Source: Streptomyces sp. Act143 (GTDB taxonomy: Bacteria; Actinomycetota; Actinomycetes; Streptomycetales; Streptomycetaceae). Taken from it: a DNA stretch of 64,000 bases. Positions 8,102 through 17,002 of this stretch are shown piece after piece (positions within the stretch are counted from its first letter, which is position 1; the number at the start of each line of letters is the position of its first letter). The stretch is from NCBI RefSeq assembly GCF_003143935.1, contig NZ_QFRX01000001.1, positions 3,905,936 through 3,969,935 on the forward strand, in the 5' to 3' direction. The position numbers were made by a program, and so were the translations under genes. The notes beneath the pieces were generated by a model. The model was not told the DNA's origin. It worked only from the letters and a program-made list of their open reading frames with translations, and ran no database searches.

Positions 8102-8962
8102 ATGCTCAGGCTGGGCAGGCGGGAATTCGAGCCGCACGAGCCGGTGATCATGGCGATCGTGAACCGGACCCCGGACTCCTTCTACGACCAGGGCGCGACC
8201 TTCCGCGATGAGCCCGCCCTCGCGCGCGTGGAGCAGGCGGTGGCCGAGGGTGCCGCGATCATCGACATCGGCGGGGTCAAGGCCGGGCCGGGCGAGGAGG
8301 TGTCCGCCGAGGAGGAGGTACGGCGGACGGTCGGGTTCGTGGCGGAGGTGCGGCGGCGGTTCCCCGACGTCGTCATCAGCGTGGACACCTGGCGGGCGTC
8401 GGTCGGTGCGGCCGTGTGCGAGGCGGGGGCGGATCTGCTGAACGACGCGTGGGGCGGGGTCGATCCCGGGCTCGCGGAGGTGGCGGCGCGGTACGGAGTG
8501 GGGCTGGTGTGCACGCACGCGGGGGGCGCCGAGCCCCGGACGCGGCCGCATCGGGTGGCGTACGACGACGTCATGGCCGACATTCTGCGGGTGACCGTGG
8601 GGCTGGCCGAGCGGGCCGTGGCGCTGGGGGTGCCTCGGGAGTCGGTGCTGATCGATCCCGGGCACGACTTCGGGAAGAACACGCGGCACAGTCTTGAGGC
8701 GACGCGGCGGCTCGGGGAGATGGTCGAGACGGGGTGGCCGGTGCTGGTGTCCCTGTCGAACAAGGACTTCGTGGGCGAGACGCTGGACAAGCCCGTGAAG
8801 GAGCGGGTGCTCGGGACGTTGGCGACCACGGCCGTCTCGGCCTGGCTGGGGGCGCAGGTGTACCGGGTGCACGAGGTGGCGGAGACGCGGCAGGTGCTGG
8901 ACATGGTGGCGTCGATCGCGGGGTACCGGCCCCCGGCGGTGGCCCGGCGGGGGCTGGCGTAA
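8102..8962 (+). CDS. folP2: Dihydropteroate synthase family protein (FolP2-like)
   Basis: This is a TIM-barrel pterin-binding protein of 286 residues. Family motifs are IMAIVNRTPDSFYD at the N-terminus, IIDIGGVKAGPG (replacing the usual DIGGEST), VVISVDTW, LLNDAWGG and LIDPGHDFGKN. The neighbourhood matches mycobacterial folP2 (Rv1207), whose product is reported to lack dihydropteroate synthase activity. The altered GGVKAG loop fits a divergent function, so it should not be assumed to make folate. Confidence 0.82.
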   Translation: MLRLGRREFEPHEPVIMAIVNRTPDSFYDQGATFRDEPALARVEQAVAEGAAIIDIGGVKAGPGEEVSAEEEVRRTVGFVAEVRRRFPDVVISVDTWRASVGAAVCEAGADLLNDAWGGVDPGLAEVAARYGVGLVCTHAGGAEPRTRPHRVAYDDVMADILRVTVGLAERAVALGVPRESVLIDPGHDFGKNTRHSLEATRRLGEMVETGWPVLVSLSNKDFVGETLDKPVKERVLGTLATTAVSAWLGAQVYRVHEVAETRQVLDMVASIAGYRPPAVARRGLA

Positions 8963-8990
8963 GGCGCCGCCGCCCCCACCGGGTGGCGGG

Positions 8991-9749
8991 CTAGCGGCCC
9001 GCCTCCTTCGACACCAACGCCACCGCCTCGTTCACGTCGTCCGTGACGTGGAACAGCAGGAGGTCCTTCTCGGATGCCTTGCCCTGGGCGATCAGGGTGT
9101 TCTTGAGCCAGTCCACCAGGCCGCCCCAGTAGGCGCTGCCGAACAGGACGATCGGGAAGCGGGTGACCTTCTGGGTCTGGACGAGGGTGAGAGCCTCGAA
9201 GAGTTCGTCCAGGGTGCCGAGGCCGCCGGGCAGGACGACGAAGCCCTGCGCGTACTTCACGAACATCATCTTGCGGACGAAGAAGTAGCGGAAGTTCAGG
9301 CCGATGTCGACGTACGGGTTGAGGCCCTGCTCGAAGGGGAGCTCGATGCCGAGGCCCACCGAGATGCCGTTCGCCTCGCAGGCGCCCTTGTTGGCCGCCT
9401 CCATCGCGCCCGGACCGCCACCTGTGATCACCGCGAAGCCGGCCTCGACCAGGCCTCGACCGAGCTGCACGCCCGCCTCGTACTCCGGGGACTCGGCCGG
9501 TGTCCGCGCCGAGCCGAACACACTGATCGCGGGCGGGAGTTCGGCGAGCGTGCCGAAGCCCTCGATGAACTCCGACTGGATGCGCAGGACGCGCCAGGGG
9601 TCGGTGTGGACCCAGTCCGAGGGCCCGCCCGCGTCCAGGAGCCGCTGGTCGGTGGTGCTCGCCGTCACCTGCCCGCGCCTGCGGAGCACCGGTCCCAGGC
9701 GCTGCTCCGACGGCGGCTGGTCCTTCCCCTCGGGGTTGCCGGTAGCCAT
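8991..9749 (-). CDS. LOG-family (TIGR00730) Rossmann protein
   Basis: The family includes cytokinin riboside 5'-monophosphate phosphoribohydrolases; the mycobacterial relative at this position (Rv1205) makes cytokinins. The 252-residue product has the two key motifs GGGPGAMEAANKGA and PGGLGTLDE, which form the nucleotide monophosphate site. An N-terminal extension of about 60 residues precedes the core. ATG 9749 follows GGAGGG. It converges with folP2. Confidence 0.88.
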   Translation of the reverse strand: MATGNPEGKDQPPSEQRLGPVLRRRGQVTASTTDQRLLDAGGPSDWVHTDPWRVLRIQSEFIEGFGTLAELPPAISVFGSARTPAESPEYEAGVQLGRGLVEAGFAVITGGGPGAMEAANKGACEANGISVGLGIELPFEQGLNPYVDIGLNFRYFFVRKMMFVKYAQGFVVLPGGLGTLDELFEALTLVQTQKVTRFPIVLFGSAYWGGLVDWLKNTLIAQGKASEKDLLLFHVTDDVNEAVALVSKEAGR

Positions 9750-9847
9750 GTGCGCTCCCTCCAGTAGCGGGTAGTTCCGCTTCAGCGTAGATCCACGCCG
9801 GTTACGGAGGGGGGACGTGTGCGTGTCCGCCGTGCAGCCTTACCGCC

Positions 9848-10927
9848 TCATGCCGTCAGCCACGCCCTCAGCCGCTCCTCCGCCACCGGGATCAGGGACG
9901 CCTTCACGCGCTCGTCGACCTTGTGGGCGAGCAGCGGGTTGCCGGGGCTGTAGTTGACGGCCGGGACGCCGAGCCGGCTGAAGCGGGCCACGTCCGTCCA
10001 GCCGTACTTGGGGTGCACCTCGCCGCCCACGGCCTGCACGAAGGCCGCCGCGGAGGGGTCGTTCAGGCCCGGTCGCGCCCCGCCCGTGTGGTCGTCGACG
10101 ACGAACTCGTCCACCCCGCAGTCGGCGAAGTAGTCGCGGACGAACGCCTCCGCCTCCTCCTCGCTGCGGTCGGGCGCGTAGCGGAAGTTGACGGTGACGG
10201 TGCACTCGTCCGGGATGACGTTGGTGGCCACGCCGCCCTCGATGCGGACGGCGTTCAGTCCCTCGTGGTAGCGCAGGCCGTCCACCACCGGCTGCCGGGG
10301 CTCGTACTCCGCCAGTTTCGCCAGCACGCGCGCGGAGCCGTGGATCGCGTTGGAGCCCATCCACGCGCGCGCGGAGTGTGCCCGCTCCCCCTTGAACTTG
10401 AGCAGCACCCGCAGCGTGCCCTGGCAGCCGCCCTCCACCTGGCCGTCGGTGGGCTCCAGCAGCACCGCGAAGTCGCCCGCGAGCCACTCCGGGTGGGCCT
10501 CGGCGACGTGCCCGAGCCCGTTGAGGTGGGCGGCGACCTCTTCGTTGTCGTAGAAGACGAAGGTGAGGTCGCGGTTGGGGGCCGGGACCGTGGCCGCGAT
10601 GCGCAGCTGGACCGCGACGCCGGACTTCATGTCGCAGGTGCCGCAGCCCCACAGGTAGCCGTCCTCGTCGAGGCGAGAGGGCACGTTGTCGGCGATGGGG
10701 ACCGTGTCGATGTGGCCGGCGAGGATCACCCGCTCCGCGCGGCCCAGGTTCGTGCGGGCCACGACGTTGTTGCCGTACCGGTCGACCGTGAGGTGCGGGA
10801 GGGTGCGCAGCGCCGCCTCGATGGCGTCCGCGAGGGGCTTCTCGGTGCCGCTCACCGAGGGGAAGTCGACGAGCTGCGCGGTCAGCTCCGCAGCGTCCAG
10901 CGTGAGGTCAAGCGGGGTATCGGCCAT
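9848..10927 (-). CDS. dapE: Succinyl-diaminopimelate desuccinylase
   Basis: This M20-family metallopeptidase hydrolyses N-succinyl-LL-2,6-diaminopimelate in lysine/peptidoglycan precursor synthesis. The 359-residue product shows the metal-binding elements AGHIDTVP, GTCDMKSG and YDNEEV, and the dimerisation-domain motif around AHSARAWMGSNAIHG. dapC lies about 3 kb away on the same strand. The promoter must lie in the short gap to the divergent 11012 gene. Confidence 0.92.
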   Translation of the reverse strand: MADTPLDLTLDAAELTAQLVDFPSVSGTEKPLADAIEAALRTLPHLTVDRYGNNVVARTNLGRAERVILAGHIDTVPIADNVPSRLDEDGYLWGCGTCDMKSGVAVQLRIAATVPAPNRDLTFVFYDNEEVAAHLNGLGHVAEAHPEWLAGDFAVLLEPTDGQVEGGCQGTLRVLLKFKGERAHSARAWMGSNAIHGSARVLAKLAEYEPRQPVVDGLRYHEGLNAVRIEGGVATNVIPDECTVTVNFRYAPDRSEEEAEAFVRDYFADCGVDEFVVDDHTGGARPGLNDPSAAAFVQAVGGEVHPKYGWTDVARFSRLGVPAVNYSPGNPLLAHKVDERVKASLIPVAEERLRAWLTA

Positions 10928-11011
10928 GGCCCCGACCCTAGCGCCCAGCCCTTCGGGCCCGCCGTCCCCACCCGGCTGAGGGGCCGCGGAACCCTCCAGT
11001 ACCTTGTACGG

Positions 11012-11983
11012 ATGCCAGAGCCGTCACCCGCTCCCCGACGCCGTCGTCGTGGTCGCCTCCTCCGTTTCGGGGCGGCTTTCGTGGTCCTGTGTGCCGTCGC
11101 GGGCTATCTCGTGATCCAGTACGTCACCGGGGGCGCGGGCGCGCCCGGCTGCAAGGTCGTCTCGGGCAAGGGCGACGGGACGGAGTACGAGTTCACGCCG
11201 GAGCAGGCGGTGAACGCGGCGACCATCACGGCCGTCGGCACCGGGCGCGGGCTGCCCGAGCGGGCGGTGGCGATCGCGCTGGCGACCTCGCTCCAGGAGT
11301 CGGGGCTGCGCAACATCACGCACGGCGACCGGGACTCCCTCGGCCTGTTCCAGCAGCGGCCGTCGCAGGGCTGGGGCACGGCGAAGCAGATCATGGACCC
11401 GTCGTACGCGGCGGGGAAGTTCTACGAGCATCTGGTCAAGGTCTCCGGGTACATGGAGCTGCCGCTCACCGTCGCCGCGCAGCGGGTGCAGCGCAGCGGC
11501 TATCCGGAGGCGTACGCCAAGCACGAGCCGGACGCCACCCTGCTGGCCGCCGCGCTCACCGGGACCTCGCCGGCCACGCTGACCTGCGACGGGCGGCCTG
11601 CCGCCACCGTGGCCGCGGGTCCTGCGGGGGTGCGTGACGCGCTGGTGAAGGACTTCGGGCGGGACGCGCTCGACACGACCGCCGACGAGGTGGCGAAGGG
11701 CGCGCCGTCGTCCGCCGGGGCGACCACGGCCGACGAGCGGACGCTGGTCGTGCCGGTCACCGCCGACGGCTCCGCGGCCAAGCGCACGGCGCGGCAGCGG
11801 GGCTGGCAGCTCGCGCACTGGGCGGTGGCCAACGCCTCCACCCTGCACATCCAGAGCGTCGACTACGCGGGGCGGCGGTGGACCGCCGGGAACACCCAGA
11901 GCGAGTGGCGGGCCGTGGACGGCGAGGGTGCGGGCGGGGCGGAGAAGACCGCCGGGTCCGTGCGGATCGTGACTGCTCAGTAG
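11012..11983 (+). CDS. Membrane-anchored envelope protein of unknown function
   Basis: The 323-residue product has a basic N-terminus (RRRRRGRLLR), one membrane helix (about residues 15-37) and an extracytoplasmic domain. The segment LATSLQESGLRNITHGDRDSLGLFQQRPSQGWG resembles a lysozyme/transglycosylase-like fold motif (split here: LQESGLRN and DSLGLFQQRPSQGWG), with a candidate catalytic Glu. Similar proteins are often labelled heavy-metal transporters without evidence. It is divergent from dapE, which suggests an envelope role. Confidence 0.7.
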   Translation: MPEPSPAPRRRRRGRLLRFGAAFVVLCAVAGYLVIQYVTGGAGAPGCKVVSGKGDGTEYEFTPEQAVNAATITAVGTGRGLPERAVAIALATSLQESGLRNITHGDRDSLGLFQQRPSQGWGTAKQIMDPSYAAGKFYEHLVKVSGYMELPLTVAAQRVQRSGYPEAYAKHEPDATLLAAALTGTSPATLTCDGRPAATVAAGPAGVRDALVKDFGRDALDTTADEVAKGAPSSAGATTADERTLVVPVTADGSAAKRTARQRGWQLAHWAVANASTLHIQSVDYAGRRWTAGNTQSEWRAVDGEGAGGAEKTAGSVRIVTAQ

Positions 11984-12293
11984 TACGGGGCGTCACTCGC
12001 AGGAGTTATGCGGGCCGGGTTCGGACGCGGGTGTGCGCAGGTTTTCGTCACCTCACCCTCGTATGCGTGAAATCCCTTGAGAACACAGGGCTGTATGGAT
12101 TCGGCGGACTTTCGGATCGGGCGCGTTTTGCCCGCTTTTATCCGCAGCCGATAATGCGACGCATTGCCAACTCTTTACGTTGGCCGTCCGCAACCTTCGC
12201 GGGCTTCGAGCGGTAGTCACTGCGTCCGAGCCCGGTGATCAACTGCCGGGAGCGGGCGGACACTTCCTCGTTCTCTCGCGTCAAAGGAGCATC
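11984..12293. other. Intergenic region upstream of the 12294 gene
   Basis: This 310-bp region has no convincing gene. It is AT-richer in 12050-12190 and should carry the promoter for the secreted protein gene. A 20-codon reading frame follows AGGAG near 12000 but shows no other support. Confidence 0.4.
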
Positions 12294-12746
12294 ATGTCCC
12301 TCCCCCTGACCCGCAGGATCGCCCGTGCCGCGCTGCTCGTCGCTGCGGGAGCGGCAGCCGGGGTCGGTGCGGCCGGCTCCGCCAGTGCGGCCCCCGCCGA
12401 GCTGCCCGCGACTCCCAACCTGGGCGGTCTGACCGCTCTGGACGGGGCGAGCGTGGGCAACGGCGTCGACGGCGCCACGCAGAACGTCACCAAGATCGCC
12501 GGCAACACCGGTGGCAACGCGGTCAAGAAGGCGGTGCCGACGGCGGGCAAGACCGGCGGCAAGGTCGCGAAGAAGGCGGCGCCCGCCGCGCAGCAGACCG
12601 CGGGCGAGGCGGCGGGATCGGCCGGGGACATCCTCGGTGACACCGCGTCCACCGCGACGAAGGGCGGACTGCCGACGGACTCCCTCACCAAGGGCGGGCT
12701 GCCCGCTGCGGACTCGCTGCCGGTGAAGTCGCTGCCGCTCGGCTGA
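12294..12746 (+). CDS. Secreted low-complexity protein
   Basis: The 150-residue product has a clean signal peptide (RRIARAALLV, an alanine/glycine core, then ASAAPA as the likely cleavage region). The mature part is rich in A, G, K and T with repeated units such as GGLP and AGKTGGKVAKKAAP. No catalytic motif is visible. ATG 12294 follows AAAGGAG. Similar Streptomyces proteins are often called ATP-binding without basis; function is unknown. Confidence 0.75.
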   Translation: MSLPLTRRIARAALLVAAGAAAGVGAAGSASAAPAELPATPNLGGLTALDGASVGNGVDGATQNVTKIAGNTGGNAVKKAVPTAGKTGGKVAKKAAPAAQQTAGEAAGSAGDILGDTASTATKGGLPTDSLTKGGLPAADSLPVKSLPLG

Positions 12747-12764
12747 ACAGCGGCCTGAAGCGCC

Positions 12765-12800
12765 GATGGGGCCAGGGAGACCGATCTCCCTGGCCCCATC
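12765..12800. terminator. Perfect 16-bp terminator between convergent genes
   Basis: A perfect 16-bp stem (12765-12780 with 12785-12800) and 4-base loop separate the secreted protein gene from dapC. It probably terminates both transcripts. Confidence 0.88.
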
Positions 12801-12814
12801 GCGCTGTCCCGCGG

Positions 12815-13906
12815 CTACAGGCGCTCCACCGCCGCCCGCACCCGTTCGTCCGTCGCCGTGAAGGCCACGCGTACGTACGTCGCGCCGGCCTCGCCGTAGA
12901 AGTCGCCCGGCGCCACCAGGATGCCCAGCTCGGCCAGGTGGGCGACGGTGTCCCAGCAGGACTCGTCGCGGGTGGCCCACAGGTAGAGGCTGGCCTCGCT
13001 GTGCTCGATGCGGAAGCCGTGCTGCACCAGCGCCTCGCGCAGGGCCTCGCGGCGGGCCGCGTACCGCTCGCGCTGGATCCGGACGTGCTCGTCGTCGCCG
13101 AGCGCCGCGACGACCGCCGCCTGGGTCGGGGCCGACGTCATCATGCCGCCGTGCTTGCGGATCTCCAGCAGGGGGCCGAGGACGGCCGGGTCGCCGGCCA
13201 GGAAGGCCGCCCGGTAGCCCGCCAGGTTCGAGCGCTTGGAGAGGGAGTGGACGGCCACGATGCCGTCGTACGAGCCGCCGTTGACGTCCGGGTGCAGGAC
13301 CGAGACCGGGTCGGCCTCCCAGCCGAGCTCCAGGTAGCACTCGTCGGAGAAGAGCAGCACCCCGTGCTCACGGGCCCAGGCGACGATCCGGGTCAGCTCC
13401 GCCTTCGACAGGACCTTGCCGGTCGGGTTCGACGGGGAGTTGAGCCAGAGGAGCTTCAGGCCGGCCGGGTCGAGGGTCGTCGGGTCGTCGTAGACCTCGT
13501 ACTCGGCGCGGGCCAGCCGCGCGCCCACCTCGTACGTCGGGTAGGCCAGCCGCGGGTAGGCGACCCGGTCGCCGGGGCCCAGACCCAGCTGGGTGGGGAG
13601 CCAGGCGACCAGTTCCTTGGAGCCGACGATCGGCAGGACGTGGCGGTGGGTGACGTCCCGGGCGCCGAGGCGGCGCTCGACCCAGCCGGTGATCGCGTCG
13701 CGCAGTGCCGGGGTGCCCCAGACCGTGGGGTAGCCCGGGGAGTCCGCCGCGTCGATCAGGGCCTTCTGGATCAGCTCGGGGACCGGGTCGACGGGGGTGC
13801 CGACGGAGAGGTCGACGATGCCGTCCGGGTGGGCTGCGGCCGTCTTCTTGTACGGCTCCAGCTTGTCCCAGGGGAAGGTGGGGAGGCGGTCGGAGACTGC
13901 GGACAC
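12815..13906 (-). CDS. dapC: Succinyldiaminopimelate transaminase
   Basis: This is a PLP-dependent class I aminotransferase of 363 residues in the succinylase branch of lysine biosynthesis; dapE is nearby. Key elements are LNSPSNPTGKVL, FSDECYLELGW and the PLP-lysine motif SLSKRSNLAGYR. GTG 13906 gives the family N-terminus (SAVSDRLPTFPWDKL). A TTG 11 codons upstream would add residues not typical of the family. The fdxA terminator lies just upstream, so dapC probably has its own promoter or depends on read-through. Confidence 0.9.
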   Translation of the reverse strand: MSAVSDRLPTFPWDKLEPYKKTAAAHPDGIVDLSVGTPVDPVPELIQKALIDAADSPGYPTVWGTPALRDAITGWVERRLGARDVTHRHVLPIVGSKELVAWLPTQLGLGPGDRVAYPRLAYPTYEVGARLARAEYEVYDDPTTLDPAGLKLLWLNSPSNPTGKVLSKAELTRIVAWAREHGVLLFSDECYLELGWEADPVSVLHPDVNGGSYDGIVAVHSLSKRSNLAGYRAAFLAGDPAVLGPLLEIRKHGGMMTSAPTQAAVVAALGDDEHVRIQRERYAARREALREALVQHGFRIEHSEASLYLWATRDESCWDTVAHLAELGILVAPGDFYGEAGATYVRVAFTATDERVRAAVERL

Positions 13907-13941
13907 GGGGGCTGGCTCACTTTCTGGTACGTACGGCAAAC

Positions 13942-13993
13942 GCCTCGGTCCCGTACGGCGATCGGAGCTGATCCGGCCGTACGGGACCGAGGC
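13942..13993. terminator. Strong terminator downstream of fdxA
   Basis: A perfect 18-bp stem (13942-13959 with 13976-13993) and 16-base loop lie between fdxA and dapC, both on the minus strand. It should end or attenuate transcription from fdxA into dapC. Confidence 0.85.
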
Positions 13994-14021
13994 GGCACGA
14001 AGCTGCGGGCCGCTTGTGCGC

Positions 14022-14339
14022 TTACGCCTGCGGCGGCAGCGCGGCGATGAAGGGGTGGTCCCGCTCGATCAGACCCAGCTTGCTGGCGCCGCCGGGGGAG
14101 CCGAGCTCGTCGAAGAACTCGACGTTCGCCTTGTAGTAGTCCTTCCACTCCTCCGGAGTGTCGTCCTCGTAGAAGATCGCCTCGACCGGGCAGACCGGCT
14201 CACAGGCACCACAGTCGACGCATTCGTCCGGGTGGATGTACAAGGACCGCTGGCCCTCGTAGATGCAGTCGACCGGGCACTCCTCGATGCACGCCTTGTC
14301 CTTGACGTCGACACAAGGCTGCGCGATGACGTAGGTCAC
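14022..14339 (-). CDS. fdxA: 7Fe-8S ferredoxin
   Basis: This is a small electron carrier of 105 residues with one 3Fe-4S and one 4Fe-4S cluster. Cysteine ligands are visible in PCVDVKDKACIEECPVD and in CVDCGACEPVCPVE (CxxCxxCxxxCP). The C-terminal extension is typical of actinobacterial FdxA. Adjacent dapC mirrors the mycobacterial fdxC-dapC pair. Confidence 0.95.
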   Translation of the reverse strand: MTYVIAQPCVDVKDKACIEECPVDCIYEGQRSLYIHPDECVDCGACEPVCPVEAIFYEDDTPEEWKDYYKANVEFFDELGSPGGASKLGLIERDHPFIAALPPQA

Positions 14340-14479
14340 GCTGTCGTTCCTCCTCGATAGGGCGCTGGCGGGCCTCCATAGGCTCCGCCGCCTGGCGCGC
14401 GGGAGCGCGGCGTCGTCGATGCCCGCCCCTAGTATCTCCGTTCTTGGGCATGATCCGAACAGGAGGGGTGAACTGACCT

Positions 14480-15490
14480 GTGGAAATCTCAGCGACAGGA
14501 CGCCACGAGGTCCGCATCACCGCTGCTGACGTGGGTAAACGGGTGTCCGTGCGCCGTCTGGACGATCCTGCGGTTCCGGGCGAGAAGTTCACCGACACGG
14601 TGGGTGTTCTCGCATCATGGGACAACGGTGTGCTGCTGATCACACGGAAGGGTGGCGAGACCGTCCACATCGCGGAATCCTCGCTGGTCGCGGGCAAGGT
14701 GGTGCCGAGTGCCCCGGCCCGCCGCCGGGGCCCCTCCGCCACCTACGAGGAACTGGCCCACGTCTGCTCGCGCGCGTGGCGGCCGGTGGAGAGCGAGCGG
14801 CTCGGCGAGTGGGAGCTGCGGGCCGCCTCCGGCTTCACCCGGCGGGCCAACTCCGTGCTGCCGCTCGGCGACCCCGGCCTGCCGCTGGACGACGCGCTGG
14901 AGACCGTACGACGCTGGTACGGCGAGCGCGGCCTGCCCGCGTACCTCCAGACCGCGACCGGCGCCGCGGGCACGCAGGAGCTGCTGTGCGCGGAGCTGGA
15001 GCGGCGGGCGTGGGTGCGTGAGGTGACGGCCGAGCTGTGGATCGGGGCGCTGGCGCCGGTCGCCGACCGGGCCCCGCAGGTCGACGTGGAGCTGTCCCGG
15101 GACGCGGACGAGGCGTGGCTCGCCCGGTACCAGCGCAAAGGGGTGAGCGAGGTAGCGCTGCAAGTGCTCGGGAGCGGGCCGTCCGTGTGGTTCGCGAAGG
15201 TGCCGGGCAGCGGTGCGGTGCCCGCCGCCATCGGCCGGTGTGTCGTGGACGGGCGGTGGGCGTCCTTCGCCGCGGTCGAGGTCGACCCCGCCCAGCGGCG
15301 GCGGGGCCTGGCCACCGAGGTGATGGCCGCGCTGGCCCGGCGGGCGCTCGACGAGGGCGCGTCGGCCGCGTGGCTCCAGGTCGAGAACGAGAACGCCGGT
15401 GCGCGGGCGCTGTACGCCGGGATGGGCTTCGCGGCGCATCACGCGTACCACCACTACCGGGAGCCGGCGACTCCCGGCGGCGGCCGGTAG
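14480..15490 (+). CDS. GNAT-family acetyltransferase with N-terminal accessory domain
   Basis: The 336-residue product has an N-terminal beta domain (about residues 1-75) followed by a GNAT fold. The acetyl-CoA binding loop appears as DPAQRRRGLATEV near residue 270, followed by NAGARALYAGMGF typical of the GNAT C-terminus. The substrate is unknown. The start is GTG at 14480, divergent from fdxA. The next gene follows within 30 bases, so they are probably co-transcribed. Confidence 0.85.
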   Translation: MEISATGRHEVRITAADVGKRVSVRRLDDPAVPGEKFTDTVGVLASWDNGVLLITRKGGETVHIAESSLVAGKVVPSAPARRRGPSATYEELAHVCSRAWRPVESERLGEWELRAASGFTRRANSVLPLGDPGLPLDDALETVRRWYGERGLPAYLQTATGAAGTQELLCAELERRAWVREVTAELWIGALAPVADRAPQVDVELSRDADEAWLARYQRKGVSEVALQVLGSGPSVWFAKVPGSGAVPAAIGRCVVDGRWASFAAVEVDPAQRRRGLATEVMAALARRALDEGASAAWLQVENENAGARALYAGMGFAAHHAYHHYREPATPGGGR

Positions 15491-15519
15491 CGATCGCTGT
15501 GAGAGGGCACGAGCCAGCT

Positions 15520-16371
15520 ATGCGTCGTCCGCATCCACCGTCCCCGGAACGCTCCGCCGAACTGCGCCGGCGGTTCGCCGAGGAGGCCCGCTCCGAGCGG
15601 CCCGACCTGTCCGCGCTGTGCCTGCTGCTGGGCGCGGAGGCGGACGGGGGCCTGGACGAGGCGGGCATCGACGCCGCGCAGATCGCACTGGACGAGCTGG
15701 CCGGACGGCTGCCGTTCCGGCCGGGCGGGCCGCGGTCGTGGGCGGTGGCGCTGCGGGAGCTGCTCGGGGAGCGGTGCGGGTTCCGCGGCTCCGCCGCGGA
15801 CTATCAGCGGCTGGAGTCGTCGCTGCTGCACGAGGTGCTTCGGCGGCGGCGGGGGTTGCCGATCCTGCTGTCCGTGGTGTGGATGGAGGTGGCTCGGCGG
15901 GCCGGGGCACCGGTCTACGGGGTCGCACTGCCGGGGCACTTCGTGGTGGGTTTCGGGGCCGCGGAGGAGCAGGTGCTGGCCGATCCGTTCGACGGGGGGC
16001 GGGTGCTGGCCGGGGCGGACGCGGAGCTGCTGGTGGTGGGGGCGACGGGGGCGGCACTTGATCCGTCGATGCTGACGCCTGCCGACCCCTTGGATGTGGT
16101 GCTGCGGATTCTCAACAACGTGCGGGCGTGGGCGGCAGCGCGGCCGGAAAGGTCGGATGTCGCCCTGTGGGCCGTGGAGTTGTCGCTGTTGCTGCCTTCC
16201 CATCCGGCACGGTTGCGGTACGAGCGGGCGCAGTTGCTTGTCGAGCGGGGGGATTTCCTCGTGGGGGCCTCGGAGTTGGAGGCTTACGCGGAGGTGGTGG
16301 GGGCGGTGGACGAGGGGGCGGCCGAGCGGGTGCGGAGGCAGGCTCGGGCCGCGCGGGCGATGCTCAACTGA
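15520..16371 (+). CDS. SirB1/transglutaminase-like family protein
   Basis: The 283-residue product matches the SirB1-type transglutaminase-like family: an N-terminal helical part, then RRGLPILLSVVWMEVARRAG and VALPGHFVVGF (conserved His region), then a C-terminal TPR-like helical part. The exact biochemical role of the family is not settled. GTG 15499 is an alternative start. It is in tandem with the acetyltransferase gene. Confidence 0.8.
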   Translation: MRRPHPPSPERSAELRRRFAEEARSERPDLSALCLLLGAEADGGLDEAGIDAAQIALDELAGRLPFRPGGPRSWAVALRELLGERCGFRGSAADYQRLESSLLHEVLRRRRGLPILLSVVWMEVARRAGAPVYGVALPGHFVVGFGAAEEQVLADPFDGGRVLAGADAELLVVGATGAALDPSMLTPADPLDVVLRILNNVRAWAAARPERSDVALWAVELSLLLPSHPARLRYERAQLLVERGDFLVGASELEAYAEVVGAVDEGAAERVRRQARAARAMLN

Positions 16372-16387
16372 CATCGCCGTGGCGGCT

Positions 16388-17002
16388 TCACAGCCAGCCC
16401 TTCTCCCTTGCCAGGCGCGCTGCCTCCGCCCTGTTCCGCACCGCCAGTTTCTGGATCGCCGTGGAGAGATAGTTGCGTACCGTCCCCTGCGACAAGTGCA
16501 GCTTCGCCGCCAGCTCGGCATTCGTCGAGCCGTCCTCCGCCGCCCGCAGCACTTCGCGCTCCCGGTCCGTCAGGGGGTTCGCGCCGTCGGCCAGGGCCGC
16601 TGCCGCCAGCGTCGGGTCGATGACCCGCTCCCCCGCCAGCACCTTGCGTACCGCCGCCGCCAGTTGGGCCGCGGGGGCGTCCTTGACCAGGAACGCGTCG
16701 GCGCCCGCCTCCATCGCGCTGCGGAGGTAGCCGGGGCGGCCGAAGGTGGTCAGGACGACCAGCCTCACGTCCGGCAGGGCCTTGTGGACCTGGGCCGCCG
16801 CCTCGATGCCGGTCATACCGGGCATCTCGATGTCCAGGAGGGCCACGTCGATGCCGTGTGCCTGAGCCGCGGCCACCACCTCGTCGCCGCGGGCGACTTG
16901 GGCGACCACCTCGATGTCGTCCTCCAGGCCCAGCAGGGCGGCGAGGGCCTCGCGGACCATCGACTGGTCCTCGGCGAGCAGGACCTTGATCGTGCGGCTC
17001 AT
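16388..17002 (-). CDS. NarL/LuxR-type response regulator
   Basis: This is a two-component response regulator of 204 residues. The receiver domain has acidic pocket residues ED near the N-terminus, the phospho-acceptor Asp in LLDIEMPG and Lys in FLVKDAP. The C-terminal HTH is of LuxR type (NPLTDREREVLRAAEDG, GTVRNYLSTAIQKL). Its ATG overlaps the kinase stop in ATGA (16999-17002). It likely controls the adjacent ABC exporter. Confidence 0.93.
   Translation of the reverse strand: MSRTIKVLLAEDQSMVREALAALLGLEDDIEVVAQVARGDEVVAAAQAHGIDVALLDIEMPGMTGIEAAAQVHKALPDVRLVVLTTFGRPGYLRSAMEAGADAFLVKDAPAAQLAAAVRKVLAGERVIDPTLAAAALADGANPLTDREREVLRAAEDGSTNAELAAKLHLSQGTVRNYLSTAIQKLAVRNRAEAARLAREKGWL

Noticed and set aside
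9923..11011. In-frame extension of the 11012 gene back to 9923
   Set aside because: It runs antisense through dapE, and the natural start with a membrane anchor is at 11012.
11996..12070. 20-codon leader peptide after AGGAG near 12000
   Set aside because: No regulatory repeat, attenuator or conservation visible; too short to support.
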